A stretch of 61,685 bases of DNA from an uncultured Verrucomicrobia subdivision 3 bacterium (GTDB lineage: Bacteria > Verrucomicrobiota > Verrucomicrobiia > Limisphaerales > UBA11358), in the NCBI GenBank assembly GCA_903884535.1, contig CAISEZ010000049.1, positions 1 to 61,685 of the forward strand, given 5' to 3'. Positions 25,057-33,050 of this stretch are shown here, piece by piece (position 1 is the first letter of the stretch; each line of letters opens with the position of its first letter). The translations under genes and the position numbers were made by a program. Under the pieces are notes generated by a model. It saw only the letters and a program-made list of their open reading frames with translations. It was not told where the DNA came from and made no database searches.

Positions 25057-25912
25057 AACTGGACGCGGTGGAACCCGTCGCGTAACGGACCCAGGAACCG
25101 AAAATGAGCGCGAGCTTGTGCGGCTTGCTCAAGCGCACGGGTTGCGGACCAAAAACATTAAAACGGTTCGCCTCCAATTTTTGCAGGAGCTGCCAGTAAA
25201 CCGACGCCATCAACTCGGCAGCGACCATGGATTTACGATCTTCAGCGGGCAAAGTTTTTCGGGCGAGTTGGTAAAAATATTTTGCGCGATCGGCGATGCT
25301 GGTGGCGAGCGCGAAATAATTTTCCGAATATTTGGAGTTTAAGATTTCCGCTTCCGTGACGTTGAATTTTTTGAGTTCGGCCAGCGGCAGATAAATCCGG
25401 CCGCGCGCGGCGTCATTTTTCACGTCGCGCAAAATATTGGTGAGCTGCAGCGCCTTGCCGAGCTGAACCGCGTAGTCGTGGCACGCCGGATTCTGGTAGC
25501 CGAAAATCTCAATACTCAACAGGCCGACGACGGAGGCAACGCGGTAGCAGTAAAGTTCAAGCGCCTCGTCATTTTCGTAACGCAGCGTGTCCAGGTCCAT
25601 TTCACAACCTTTGATCAGCTCGTCAAACAGCGCGAACGGCAATTTGAATTGGCGGATGACCGGCTGGAATTCCTGGTTGAGGATGAATTCCGGTTTTTGC
25701 TGGTCGCAGGCGCGGCGGATATCCGCGCGCCAGGCGGCCAGCTGTTCGCGTCGATTTTCGGTGGGCACGGAATCTTCGTCGGCCACGTCGTCCACCGCGC
25801 GGCAGAAGGCGTAAAGCGCGGACATGGCGTCGCGTTTTTCGCGCGGCAGCAGGATGAAAGCGAGCGCGAGATTGGAGGCGCTTTTTTTGGTGATCGCGCG
25901 GCTGTGCTGCAT
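25043..25912 (-). CDS. hpnD: Squalene/presqualene diphosphate synthase family (HpnD-type)
   Basis: A 289-residue trans-isoprenyl diphosphate synthase that condenses farnesyl diphosphate to presqualene diphosphate, the first step towards squalene. The two Asp-rich motifs are CRAVDDVADE and NILRDVKNDAARGRIYLP. The start was set at MQHSRAITKKSASNLALAF (25912), because the upstream extension overlaps the previous gene and is Pro/Arg-rich shadow sequence. It overlaps hpnK, and 2 bp separate it from the small membrane protein gene upstream. HpnC, HpnE or a cyclase are not in the window. Confidence 0.87.
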   Translation of the reverse strand: MQHSRAITKKSASNLALAFILLPREKRDAMSALYAFCRAVDDVADEDSVPTENRREQLAAWRADIRRACDQQKPEFILNQEFQPVIRQFKLPFALFDELIKGCEMDLDTLRYENDEALELYCYRVASVVGLLSIEIFGYQNPACHDYAVQLGKALQLTNILRDVKNDAARGRIYLPLAELKKFNVTEAEILNSKYSENYFALATSIADRAKYFYQLARKTLPAEDRKSMVAAELMASVYWQLLQKLEANRFNVFGPQPVRLSKPHKLALIFGSWVRYATGSTASSYGQP

Positions 25913-25914
25913 GG

Positions 25915-26160
25915 TTACAAACCGGCAGGCGGCTGGTTTGGATCGCGCTTGGGCGGCAGGCCGCCGGTCTGGGCGAGCGTGGGATTCCGTTGGCGGCTGT
26001 GCCGTTGCCGGCGTTTGCGGTGCTGTTTTTTTGTTTTTTGGCGGAAAACCGCCCACCAGATCACAAAGCCGCCGACAGGCAGGGCGATGGCCAGCAGCAT
26101 GGCGCCGAAGATCAGCCAGTCGGACGATTTGCCGGTTGCGGGCAGTTCAAAAGGATTCAT
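25915..26160 (-). CDS. Small single-span membrane protein
   Basis: An 81-residue protein with one transmembrane helix (WLIFGAMLLAIALPVGGFVIWWAVF) and then a strongly basic, Gln/Arg-rich cytoplasmic tail. The ATG overlaps the response-regulator stop (ATGA at 26160) and its stop is 2 bp before hpnD. It is therefore a true part of the operon linking the two-component genes to the squalene synthase gene. No family recognised. Possible roles are anchoring HpnD-type enzymes at the membrane or interacting with the sensor kinase. Confidence 0.65.
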   Translation of the reverse strand: MNPFELPATGKSSDWLIFGAMLLAIALPVGGFVIWWAVFRQKTKKQHRKRRQRHSRQRNPTLAQTGGLPPKRDPNQPPAGL

Positions 26161-27578
26161 CAGTGGGTCGGGCTGACAGCGGCGTCACCGGCCGCGGTAT
26201 GGGCGAATTTTATGTTCAATCGTTGCATCCGATAGCGGAGGGCATGCCGGGTAAGCTTAAGCTGTTCGGCGGCGTGTGTCAGGTTGAAATTATTCTGTTC
26301 GAGCGTGGTCTGGATGACTTCGCGTTCCAGCCGTTCCAGCGCGGTGTCGAGCGATTCGCCGGGCGCGGGCGCGGCCCCGTCGGTTTTTTGCAGCCGCGTT
26401 TCCGCGGCGAACACCGGCAGGCAGCCGGGCTGGATTTCATGGCCGGTCTCCAGAATCAACGCGCGTTCCACGGCGTTGCGGAGTTCGCGGACGTTGCCGG
26501 GCCAATGGTGCGCCAGCAGTTTCTGCCGCGCGGCGGGCGTAAAGCCGCCGATATTTTTGCCCATCTTGGCCCGGAAGATTTTCAGAAAATGATCAGCGAG
26601 CTGCAGCACGTCCTCGCCGCGTTCGTGCAACGGCGGCAGGTTGAACTGCACCACGTTGAGCCGGTGAAACAAATCCTCGCGGAACTCGCCGGCGGCGATG
26701 GCCTGGACGATGTCGCGGTTGGTCGCCGCGACGAGGCGGACATTCACGCGCAATTCCTCCGTGCCGCCGACGCGCGTGAACGAGCCGTCCTCCAGAAACC
26801 GCAGCAGTTTCGCCTGAAGCGGCTTGCCCATGTCGGCGATCTCATCCAGGAAAATCGTGCCGCCATCCGCCTCCTCGACGCGGCCGAGTTTCTGTTTCAC
26901 CGCGCCGGTGAACGCGCCTTTTTCGTGGCCGAACAATTCGCTTTCCAGCAGCGTTTCCGGAATGGCGGCGCAGTTGATGCGCACATAACTTTCATTTCGC
27001 CGCGCGCTCAAACTGTGCAACGCACCGGCGACCAGTTCCTTGCCGGTGCCACTTTCGCCGAGCACCAGCACGCGCGCGTCCGTGGCGGCCACGGTGCGGA
27101 CGAGCTGGCGGATTTCGCGCATCTTTTCCGAGTCGCCGACGATTTGTTCCAGACTGAAAACTTCGCCGGCGCGTGAGCGCAGCGCGGCATTTTCGCGGAG
27201 CAGACGATGGCGTTCGGCGCAGCGCGCCACGGCGAGAAATAATTCCTCCGGCGCGAACGGCTTGGCGAGATAATCCATCGCGCCGGCCTTGATCGCCTCA
27301 ACCGCGAGCTTGGGCGTGGCGTAGGCGGTGATCATCAACGCCGGCAGGTCCGGCCAGTGGCTGCCGATTTTGCCCAGAAATTCGTAGCCGGTCATGCCGC
27401 CGAGCCGCGCGTCCGTGATGACCATGAAAAAATCCTCCCGGCCCAGCAGTCCCAGCGCCTCCTCGGCAGATTCGGCGGTCCGCACGGCGTAGCCTTCGTC
27501 GCCGAGCATGGTTTGGAGCGAACGACGCATGTTATTTTCGTCGTCCACGACCAGAATGGGTGGCAGCGGCAGGCTCAT
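26160..27578 (-). CDS. NtrC-family sigma-54 response regulator
   Basis: A 472-residue activator. The receiver domain (residues 1-120) has [11 protein letters not shown], phosphoacceptor Asp in VITDARLGG and the K of YLAKPF. The AAA+ domain has Walker [10 protein letters not shown], the sigma-54 contact loop GAFTGA, Walker [13 protein letters not shown] and arginine finger [11 protein letters not shown]. The C-terminal Fis-type helix-turn-helix ends in [15 protein letters not shown]. It overlaps the kinase gene by 4 bp. Two sigma-54-like promoters upstream of pilin genes at 31.6 and 32.3 kb are plausible targets (PilR-like role), inferred only. Confidence 0.93.
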   Translation of the reverse strand: MSLPLPPILVVDDENNMRRSLQTMLGDEGYAVRTAESAEEALGLLGREDFFMVITDARLGGMTGYEFLGKIGSHWPDLPALMITAYATPKLAVEAIKAGAMDYLAKPFAPEELFLAVARCAERHRLLRENAALRSRAGEVFSLEQIVGDSEKMREIRQLVRTVAATDARVLVLGESGTGKELVAGALHSLSARRNESYVRINCAAIPETLLESELFGHEKGAFTGAVKQKLGRVEEADGGTIFLDEIADMGKPLQAKLLRFLEDGSFTRVGGTEELRVNVRLVAATNRDIVQAIAAGEFREDLFHRLNVVQFNLPPLHERGEDVLQLADHFLKIFRAKMGKNIGGFTPAARQKLLAHHWPGNVRELRNAVERALILETGHEIQPGCLPVFAAETRLQKTDGAAPAPGESLDTALERLEREVIQTTLEQNNFNLTHAAEQLKLTRHALRYRMQRLNIKFAHTAAGDAAVSPTH

Positions 27579-28975
27579 GTGATGAAGGGTTTGGGCGACG
27601 CCTTCGCCGGAAAGACTACCGTAAATTTCGCACCCTGTCCAAGCACCGATTCCACGCGCACCGTGCCGCTGTAAAGTTCCACGTTGTGTTTTACAATGGC
27701 CAGGCCGAGGCCGGTGCCTTTTTCCTTGGTGGTGAAATAGGCTTCAAAGATGCGCTCTAATTTGTCGGGAGCAATGCCGGGGCCGCTATCGCGCACGCAA
27801 ATTTCCACGGCGTGATCGCGGTGGCTTTGGGCGATAATGAGAATTTTTCCCTGCTCGCCCAGCGCTTCGCGGGCGTTCTGGAGCAGGTTTACCAGAATTT
27901 CGGCCAGATGCCCGCGCTGCATCAGCAACGGCGGAAACGGCCCGCGCAGATCTTTTTGCACGACGATGCCCGACGGCAGCGCGCCGGGAAACACCTGCGT
28001 GGCAGCCCGCTCGATTTCCGCAACGACGTCCAGTTTTTCCACGCGACCCTCGCTCAATTCCGCGTAGCCCATGATCTGCGTGATGGCGCGGTCAGCCCGC
28101 GCGACTTCCTCGCGGATGATGTCCAACTGTTGCGCCGCGGCGACTTTGTTTTCCGTCAGCGACCGTTGCAGCGAAAAGGCGGCGTTGTTGATGACCGTCA
28201 GCGGATTTTTAATTTGATGCGCAAACTCGGCGGCCAGCCGACCGGCGGAATGCAACTGCCCTTCGCGGGCGGCAAATTCCTGCGCCTCCTCATCCGCCAG
28301 CCGTTGCCGTTCCAGAAACGCCTGCACGCCGTAACAGCTCAAGGCCGTCAGCCCGAGCACCAGCAAGCGCAGCACAAACGGCTCGCCCAATTCTTCGTGG
28401 GCCTGCAAATCTCCCATCGCCTTGCGCGTGGTGTCGTCTAAGTTGGCGGTGATTGTAATGTCCAGCCCCGCCACGAGGACATAGCACAAGCTGGTGGCGA
28501 AATTCAAAAAGAGCTGGGAAAATCCGGGCGGCACGCTTACCGAGTTGCGCAAAATTAAACCGATGAACAGCCAGAACAAAATGCTGTCCAGGCCGCCGGT
28601 GATCACGGTCATCGCCGCCAGCAGCAGCGCGTCCACCAAGCAGCTCGTCACCGTCGTCCATTGCAGCAACGCCAGCGGCAGCCGCCGTGAAAAAAATAAC
28701 GGCACCGCCAGTGCCGCGCTGGCCGCGATGTAAAAGCCAAAAAAAAACTGCACCGTCTCCACCGTCACGTCGAGCGTGCTGGAAATCTGGCCCATCCACA
28801 GCGAATGCGAGTAGTCGAAGGATTGCAGGCAGATGCCGATGAACACGGCCTTTACCAGCAGCATCAGATCCCGCTCCATCAGCAGAATGCGGCGCAAGGC
28901 TCGGGCCGCGTCGGGTGCCGGAATTTCAAACAAGGCCGGCAGGCGCTTCAGCAGAGGCTCGCGGCGCGGATTCAT
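27575..28975 (-). CDS. Membrane sensor histidine kinase, PilS/NtrB-like
   Basis: A 466-residue kinase. About six hydrophobic segments fill residues 30-225 with no large periplasmic loop, which resembles PilS. The H-box EFAHQIKNPLTVI follows (phospho-His), then the N-box NLLQNAREAL, G1 DSGPGIAPD and G2 GTGLGLAIVK. It directly precedes and overlaps its sigma-54 regulator. A heptamer repeat begins 7 bp upstream of its ATG. The signal sensed is unknown; membrane lipid state is conceivable given the downstream squalene genes. Confidence 0.92.
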   Translation of the reverse strand: MNPRREPLLKRLPALFEIPAPDAARALRRILLMERDLMLLVKAVFIGICLQSFDYSHSLWMGQISSTLDVTVETVQFFFGFYIAASAALAVPLFFSRRLPLALLQWTTVTSCLVDALLLAAMTVITGGLDSILFWLFIGLILRNSVSVPPGFSQLFLNFATSLCYVLVAGLDITITANLDDTTRKAMGDLQAHEELGEPFVLRLLVLGLTALSCYGVQAFLERQRLADEEAQEFAAREGQLHSAGRLAAEFAHQIKNPLTVINNAAFSLQRSLTENKVAAAQQLDIIREEVARADRAITQIMGYAELSEGRVEKLDVVAEIERAATQVFPGALPSGIVVQKDLRGPFPPLLMQRGHLAEILVNLLQNAREALGEQGKILIIAQSHRDHAVEICVRDSGPGIAPDKLERIFEAYFTTKEKGTGLGLAIVKHNVELYSGTVRVESVLGQGAKFTVVFPAKASPKPFIT

Positions 28976-28981
28976 GGAAAT

Positions 28982-29057
28982 GAAAAATGAAAAATGAAAA
29001 ATGAAAAATGCGTCGGCCTGGTCGCTCCATTTTGCATTTTTAATTTTTAATTTTTAA
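28982..29057. repeat. Heptamer-repeat inverted pair between kinase and coaC genes
   Basis: GAAAAAT is repeated four times (28982-29009) and TTTTTAA three times (29037-29057), with a GC-rich spacer of 27 bp. The two halves are A-rich and T-rich and can partly pair. The right arm supplies the last codons and stop of the coaC-like gene on the minus strand. Confidence 0.8.
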
Positions 29058-29597
29058 TTGCGACAAAACGCGCGCCGCGATTTTCTCCACCGGCCACAGC
29101 CGGCCCACGCCTTCGTAACCGCACGACAATATCCCTTTATCCGGCCCGATGAATTCCACGCCGCGCTGTTTCAACACCGCCACGTTCGCCTGCGTCGCCG
29201 GATGGAGCCACATCTTTCCGTTCATCGCCGGCGCAATCAGGATTTTCGCCTTGGGATTCAGCGCCAGCGCGATGCAACTCAACGCATCGTCTGCGAGGCC
29301 GTGGGCCAGCTTGGCGATCATATTCGCCGTGGCCGGCGCGATGAGCAGCAAATCCGCCGCGTCTGCCAGTTCGATGTGCGTCGGCTTCCAGCCTTCGTCC
29401 TCGTCGTAAAGATCCGTCACCACCGGGTTCCGCGTGAGCGTCTTGAACGGCAGCGGCGTGATGAAGCGCTGCGCGTCCGCCGTCATCACCACGCGCACGT
29501 CGCATTTTTGTTTGGTGAGCTGGCTCGCCAGGTCGGCCGCCTTGTGTGCGGCGATGGAGCCGGTCACGCCCAGAATGATTTTTTTCGAAAGGCTCAT
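29040..29597 (-). CDS. coaC: Phosphopantothenoylcysteine decarboxylase-type flavoprotein
   Basis: A 185-residue HFCD-family flavoprotein, with start chosen at the MSLSKK Met (29597). It has the FMN-binding ILGVTGSIAAHKAADLAS, the catalytic-type His in PTHIELADAADL, the PATANMIAKLAHGLADD loop and substrate-clamp APAMNGKMW. It catalyses decarboxylation of phosphopantothenoylcysteine in CoA synthesis. Only the CoaC half is present; no CoaB domain follows. The last residues (LKIKN) and the stop come from heptamer-repeat DNA, so the original C-terminus may have been replaced. It lies downstream of gmk and yicC, as is common. Confidence 0.87.
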   Translation of the reverse strand: MSLSKKIILGVTGSIAAHKAADLASQLTKQKCDVRVVMTADAQRFITPLPFKTLTRNPVVTDLYDEDEGWKPTHIELADAADLLLIAPATANMIAKLAHGLADDALSCIALALNPKAKILIAPAMNGKMWLHPATQANVAVLKQRGVEFIGPDKGILSCGYEGVGRLWPVEKIAARVLSQLKIKN

Positions 29598-29700
29598 GTT
29601 TGACTTTAATCCAAATAAATTTAGCCACAAACCGCAATTTGCACTTATCCGCCAATCATCTTCCGCAATTGTGTCAGCGCTGAAGATCGCCGTTTGGCGG

Positions 29701-30378
29701 TCAGAATTCCGGCTGTGCCGAACGCGCTGAACGCATTTTTTCCGCTTCGAGGATCGCCAGCGTCCGCCGCAAATCCTCGTGTTTGCTGCCGCTGATGAGC
29801 AGGTAGTCGAAATTTTTCCACTGCGCGATTTCCTGCCGCGCCACGGCGAGCCGCTTTTGAATCACGGCTTCCGCATCCAGACCGCGTTTTTTCAACCGCT
29901 GCTCCAGCACCGCCACCGAGGGCGGCGTCAGGAAGATCGTCACCAGCGCGCGTTTCAGTTCCGGCTCGGTCTGCGCCTGCTCGCGGATGGTGGCCGCACC
30001 CTGCACGTCCACGTTGAGCAGCACATCCCGGCCGGCGCGCAGCTTGCCGAGCAGCTCGGATTTCAAGATGCCGTAGCTGTTGCCATAAACCGTGGCGTGC
30101 TCCAGGAAATTGCCCGCATGCAGCCGCTTCAAAAATTCCGCCGCGTCAAAAAAATGATAATCCACGCCGTCCTGTTCGCCGTCACGCGGCGGGCGCGTCG
30201 TGCAGGTGACGGCGCGCGTGAGGTTCGGCTGCGCTTCCAGCAGCAAGTTGACGAGCGTCGTCTTGCCCGCGCCCGACGCGGCGGAAATGAGGATGAGCAG
30301 CGGCGGCGCAGATTTTTTATCGAGCGCAGTTTTCGCCTTCGGGCTTTTAACTTCGGGCTTCTGACTTGGTTTTTTCAT
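29701..30378 (-). CDS. gmk: Guanylate kinase with N-terminal extension
   Basis: A 225-residue kinase converting GMP to GDP. The P-loop is SAASGAGKTTL, and the GMP-binding TCTTRPPRDGEQDGVDYHFF, NVDVQG and VTIFLTPPS segments are intact. The first 25 residues (Lys/Pro/Ser-rich) precede the catalytic core and are encoded by heptamer-like repeats at 30333-30367, so this extension is atypical. It overlaps yicC by 4 bp, the usual gmk-yicC pairing. The rpoZ gene often found after gmk is absent; 103 bp of non-coding DNA separate it from coaC. Confidence 0.93.
   Translation of the reverse strand: MKKPSQKPEVKSPKAKTALDKKSAPPLLILISAASGAGKTTLVNLLLEAQPNLTRAVTCTTRPPRDGEQDGVDYHFFDAAEFLKRLHAGNFLEHATVYGNSYGILKSELLGKLRAGRDVLLNVDVQGAATIREQAQTEPELKRALVTIFLTPPSVAVLEQRLKKRGLDAEAVIQKRLAVARQEIAQWKNFDYLLISGSKHEDLRRTLAILEAEKMRSARSAQPEF
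30333..30367. repeat. Degenerate heptamer repeat inside the gmk 5' end
   Basis: On the plus strand the units TCGCCTT, CGGGCTT, TTAACTT, CGGGCTT and CTGACTT follow with strict 7-bp period and a shared CTT end. They encode the Lys/Pro-rich N-terminal extension of guanylate kinase. Confidence 0.65.
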
Positions 30379-31256
30379 TCCACGTTTTGCGCCTGCTCGC
30401 GGAATTTTTCCAGTTCCGCCTTGAGCGTCACGACTTCGCGCGAGATGACCGCGTCATTCGCCTTCGAGCCGATGGTGTTGATTTCGCGGTTCATTTCCTG
30501 CGCCAGAAAATCCAGCGTGCGGCCGACCGGCTCCTTCGATTTGCCGCAGTCGGCGAACTGGACAAAATGGCTTTGCAGCCGCGTCAGTTCCTCGGAGATG
30601 TCCGAGCGGTCGGCAAACAAAACAATTTCCTTCAGCAGCCGCTCGTCATCCGGCGCGATGTTTTCAATGCCGGCCGCCTTGATGCGTTCCAATAAATTCT
30701 GCCGGTAATTTTCCGCCGTCGTCGGCGCCTGCTTTTGGATTTTTTCCACCGCCAAACGCATGAGGCCGATGCGCGTGGTCAAATCCTTCGCCAGATGCGC
30801 GCCTTCGCGTTCGCGCATTTTCACCAGCGCGGCGAGCGACTGGGTCAGGGCTTTTTCCACCGCCGGCCACAAATCTTCCGTGCCGGCCAGATCCTCGTCC
30901 GTCTGGAAAACGCCCGGTGCCCGCAGCACCTGATCCAGCGTGACTTCGCCGGTGAGTTTTAATTTCTTCGCCAGCCGCGCCAGTTCGGCAGCGTAGGATT
31001 TGGCGAGCGTTTCGTTAATGTGCTGGCGGGCGGACAGTTTGCTTTCCGCCGTGTGCAAGGAAATGCGGGCATTGACGCGGCCCCGCGCGACGTGGCGGTT
31101 GATGGCGTCGCGGATTTGCGCTTCAAGCAGTTCCAGTTCGCGCGGCAATGTGACCGATACCTCGGCCTGCTTGCGGTTCACGGAACTCAGTTCGACCGTG
31201 ATTTTGAAGCCGTCCTGCGCGCATTCGCCACGGCCGTAGCCCGTCATGGATTTCAT
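30375..31256 (-). CDS. yicC: YicC-family endoribonuclease-like protein
   Basis: A 293-residue YicC homologue starting MKSMTGYGRGE (31256), the family hallmark; the frame extends upstream without support. The C-terminal DUF1732 part has DISEELTRLQSHFVQF and PVGRTLDFLAQEMNREINTIGSKAND, with the conserved Glu/His residues. E. coli YicC is reported to act as an RNase affecting small RNAs. The stop overlaps the gmk start, so gmk translation is likely coupled. A 520-bp non-coding region lies upstream. Confidence 0.92.
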   Translation of the reverse strand: MKSMTGYGRGECAQDGFKITVELSSVNRKQAEVSVTLPRELELLEAQIRDAINRHVARGRVNARISLHTAESKLSARQHINETLAKSYAAELARLAKKLKLTGEVTLDQVLRAPGVFQTDEDLAGTEDLWPAVEKALTQSLAALVKMREREGAHLAKDLTTRIGLMRLAVEKIQKQAPTTAENYRQNLLERIKAAGIENIAPDDERLLKEIVLFADRSDISEELTRLQSHFVQFADCGKSKEPVGRTLDFLAQEMNREINTIGSKANDAVISREVVTLKAELEKFREQAQNVE

Positions 31257-31506
31257 CGCGGTGAATATGCAAAAACTCGGCGTCGCAAGCGAATATAATT
31301 TCAACCCCGGCGCGGAAGGCTTCCGCATTGCCATCAAAAGAGGTGGGTGAGTCAAAATTGCAATTCACTGGCGGTGTGGAATTTTTTGCCGCGCGACCGC
31401 CAGCCGCAGGGTCTGGCCAGCCAATATTTCCCGTTGTATCAGTTTTCGACGATGCCGCCGGTAATAAATGACCAGCCACGACCCGCTAACCATCCAGAAT
31501 TGTGTC

Positions 31507-31523
31507 CAGTGTCTTGGACACTG
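31507..31523. promoter_or_regulatory. Perfect inverted repeat in the yicC-pilin intergenic region
   Basis: CAGTGTC-TTG-GACACTG is a perfect 7-bp dyad with a 3-nt centre. It lies in the 520-bp gene-free region between the divergent yicC and pilin genes, about 150 bp upstream of the sigma-54-like promoter at 31655. That is a suitable distance for an enhancer site of an NtrC-type activator. Beyond this dyad, the sigma-54-like promoter and the leader, I see nothing else in the region. Confidence 0.5.
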
Positions 31524-31654
31524 TCCATTTTGCGACCACATTTTTTGCGCGGCGAAGGGAAAGTTGGCCGGCTAATAGCATGAATTACCGGTTTTCTTGC
31601 GTTTTTACCGCGGTTTCTGTCTGGAAATCGAATGAGTGCTATTCTTCTGGACAT

Positions 31655-31670
31655 TGGCATCCCGTCTGCT
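31655..31670 (+). promoter_or_regulatory. Sigma-54-like promoter for first pilin gene
   Basis: TGGCATCCCGTCTGCT matches the -24/-12 consensus TGGCACG-N4-TTGCW at 10 of the 12 informative positions or nearly so. The invariant GG and GC are at the correct spacing. A transcript would begin about 12 nt downstream, right at the leader hairpin. An equivalent site with the same spacing lies at 32298. Confidence 0.65.
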
Positions 31671-31684
31671 TAAAAGAATTACAC

Positions 31685-31744
31685 GCGGTTGCAGCCGGCA
31701 ATCAAGTGAACAAAGTTGCAATCATATAACCCGCCGGCTGCGAC
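31685..31744 (+). ncRNA. Conserved pilin 5' leader hairpin, copy 1
   Basis: It begins GCGGTTGCAGCCGGC. Arms 31691-31699 and 31733-31741 are perfect complements, and G-U, U-A and G-C pairs extend the stem to 12 bp. The 33-nt loop contains GTGAAC and an AT-rich second half (TTGC-AT-ATATAA). A copy with different arm sequence but the same design precedes the second pilin gene. It begins about 16 nt after the -12 GC, so it would form the very 5' end of the mRNA. Confidence 0.6.
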
Positions 31745-31776
31745 GTTCCACCGCGCATTGAAAGAAAGACAAACAA

Positions 31777-32154
31777 ATGAAAGCTAATCAAAACATCCGC
31801 AAGGCGGGTTTCACGCTGGTTGAAATCATGATCGTCGTGGCCATCATCGGCCTCTTGGCGGCCATCGCGATTCCGAACTTCGTGAAAGCCCGTGCGCAGT
31901 CCCAATGCAATGCCTGTATCAACAACCTCCGCCAGATTGACGCGGCGGCCAACCAGTTCGCCCTGGAAAAAGGCAAAAGCACGGGTTACTCGTTCAGCTA
32001 TCCGACCGACTTGACCCCCTACATCAAGTTGAATTCGTCCAGCTCGATCCCGCCGTGCCCGGCTGGTGGTGCCTACACGATGGCTGCGCTCGGCACTTTG
32101 CCGCAGGAATCCTGCTCGCTCAGCACGCTGACCCCGGCGCACGTTCTGCCGTAA
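31777..32154 (+). CDS. Type IV pilin-like major subunit, copy 1
   Basis: A 125-residue prepilin. The signal ends in G before FTLVEIMIVVAIIGLLAAIAIPNF (Glu5 present), and the helix continues as VKARAQSQCNACINNLRQIDAAANQ. The small globular part carries YPTDLTPYIKL, SIPPCPAGGAYT and four Cys that could form two disulfides. Its tail is TPAHVLP. The short length and strong promoter/terminator context suggest a major, highly expressed pilin or pseudopilin rather than a GspG. It is transcribed alone; a paralogue follows at 32414. Confidence 0.9.
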   Translation: MKANQNIRKAGFTLVEIMIVVAIIGLLAAIAIPNFVKARAQSQCNACINNLRQIDAAANQFALEKGKSTGYSFSYPTDLTPYIKLNSSSSIPPCPAGGAYTMAALGTLPQESCSLSTLTPAHVLP

Positions 32155-32173
32155 TCGTCCCGTCCCCCCTTTC

Positions 32174-32204
32174 AAGCCCTAGGCGCAAGCCTTGGGCTTT
32201 TTGT
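32174..32204 (+). terminator. Intrinsic terminator after first pilin gene
   Basis: AAGCCCTAGGC, GCAA loop region and GCCTTGGGCTT form a stem of about 11 bp (one or two non-Watson-Crick pairs) followed by TTTTTG and seven T. It ends the pilin transcript 20 bp after the stop. Confidence 0.85.
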
Positions 32205-32297
32205 TTTTTTCCAAACGGGATTCTGTCCTGACCAATAAAAATCGGGAGGATGGGTCAAAGCCAGATTCCCATTTCCAAATGGTTTCAATTTTGATTC

Positions 32298-32313
32298 TGG
32301 CATTGATAGTGCT
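32298..32313 (+). promoter_or_regulatory. Sigma-54-like promoter for second pilin gene
   Basis: TGGCATTGATAGTGCT shares TGGCAT and TGCT with the site at 31655 at identical spacing, with the -24 GG and -12 GC intact. It lies 15 nt before the second leader hairpin. Confidence 0.65.
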
Positions 32314-32326
32314 ATGTTGACGGTAA

Positions 32327-32388
32327 GCGGTTCCAGCCAGCAATATGTGAACGACTATTGCCATTATATTATAAATCCGCTGGCTGGG
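32327..32388 (+). ncRNA. Conserved pilin 5' leader hairpin, copy 2
   Basis: It begins GCGGTTCCAGCCAGCAAT. Arms 32333-32341 and 32379-32387 are perfect 9-bp complements, and the loop of 37 nt again has GTGAAC and an AT-rich half (ATTGCC then ATTATATTATAAAT). Arm bases differ from copy 1 at positions that change together on both sides (CCGGC/GCCGG versus CCAGC/GCTGG), which supports a conserved RNA structure. Confidence 0.6.
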
Positions 32389-32413
32389 TGTTCACGCCGC
32401 GCAACCATAACCA

Positions 32414-32794
32414 ATGAAACCCACCAGACCTATCGGGGTGGGAGGATTCACGCTCGTGGAAATCATGATTGTCGTGGCCATAATCGGCCTGCTGTCGGCA
32501 ATCGCGCTTCCCAGTTTCCTCCATTCCCGCGCCGCCTCGCAGGCGAATACCTGCATCAACAACCTAAGACAAATTGAAGGGGCCTGCCAGCAGGTCACCT
32601 TTGCCAGAAACATGGCGGCGGGAACGACCGTCAACTATCCGACGGACATTACGCCCTACGTCAAGCTGAACTCGGCGGGCTCAATTCCGCCCTGTCCGGC
32701 CGGTGGCATTTACAGTCTGCTGCCGGTGGGGGCGAATCCCCAAACCCAATGTTCGCTCGGCACCACGCTCACCCCGGCGCATCAGTTGCCCTGA
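32414..32794 (+). CDS. Type IV pilin-like major subunit, copy 2
   Basis: A 126-residue paralogue of the pilin at 31777. The prepilin sequence is GFTLVEIMIVVAIIGLLSAIALPSF with Glu5, then SRAASQANTCINNLRQIEGACQQ. YPTDITPYVKL, SIPPCPAGGIY and TLTPAHQLP mirror the first copy, with the Cys positions largely kept. It has its own sigma-54-like promoter and leader, so the two copies are independently expressed and may be alternative or minor subunits. Confidence 0.9.
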   Translation: MKPTRPIGVGGFTLVEIMIVVAIIGLLSAIALPSFLHSRAASQANTCINNLRQIEGACQQVTFARNMAAGTTVNYPTDITPYVKLNSAGSIPPCPAGGIYSLLPVGANPQTQCSLGTTLTPAHQLP

Positions 32795-32838
32795 CCGCCG
32801 TCGAGGTTTGGCGGGGCTGATCCCGGCAGAGTATTTCG

Positions 32839-32865
32839 GGAGGTTTTGGTTTAGCCAAAACCTCC
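32839..32865 (+). terminator. Hairpin after second pilin gene
   Basis: GGAGGTTTTGG and CCAAAACCTCC pair perfectly over 11 bp around a TTTAG loop, 45 bp after the pilin stop. No T-run follows directly, so termination could be weak or factor-dependent. The rest of the 32795-33050 gap holds only GC-rich inverted fragments. Confidence 0.6.
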
Positions 32866-33050
32866 GCCGCCTTTTCCGCCGGGCACCACCACCGGGCAGA
32901 TGTTTGGCGATGCCCCGTCACCCCGCCGGGCGAAAAGGGCTTTGCCAATTTGGAATTGCGGGGTCGCAAAACAAAAGTCGCAGTTGACTCCCGGCGGCTT
33001 TTCATTTACGAAACACGGGCATTGAAAATGATGAACTGTGACCTGCAGCC

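Noticed and set aside
25824-27176. A 450-codon plus-strand open frame opposite the NtrC-type regulator
   Set aside because: Low-complexity shadow of a well-supported regulator gene.
29598-29700. A short rpoZ gene between gmk and coaC
   Set aside because: The 103-bp gap has no frame long enough for the omega subunit and no characteristic motif.
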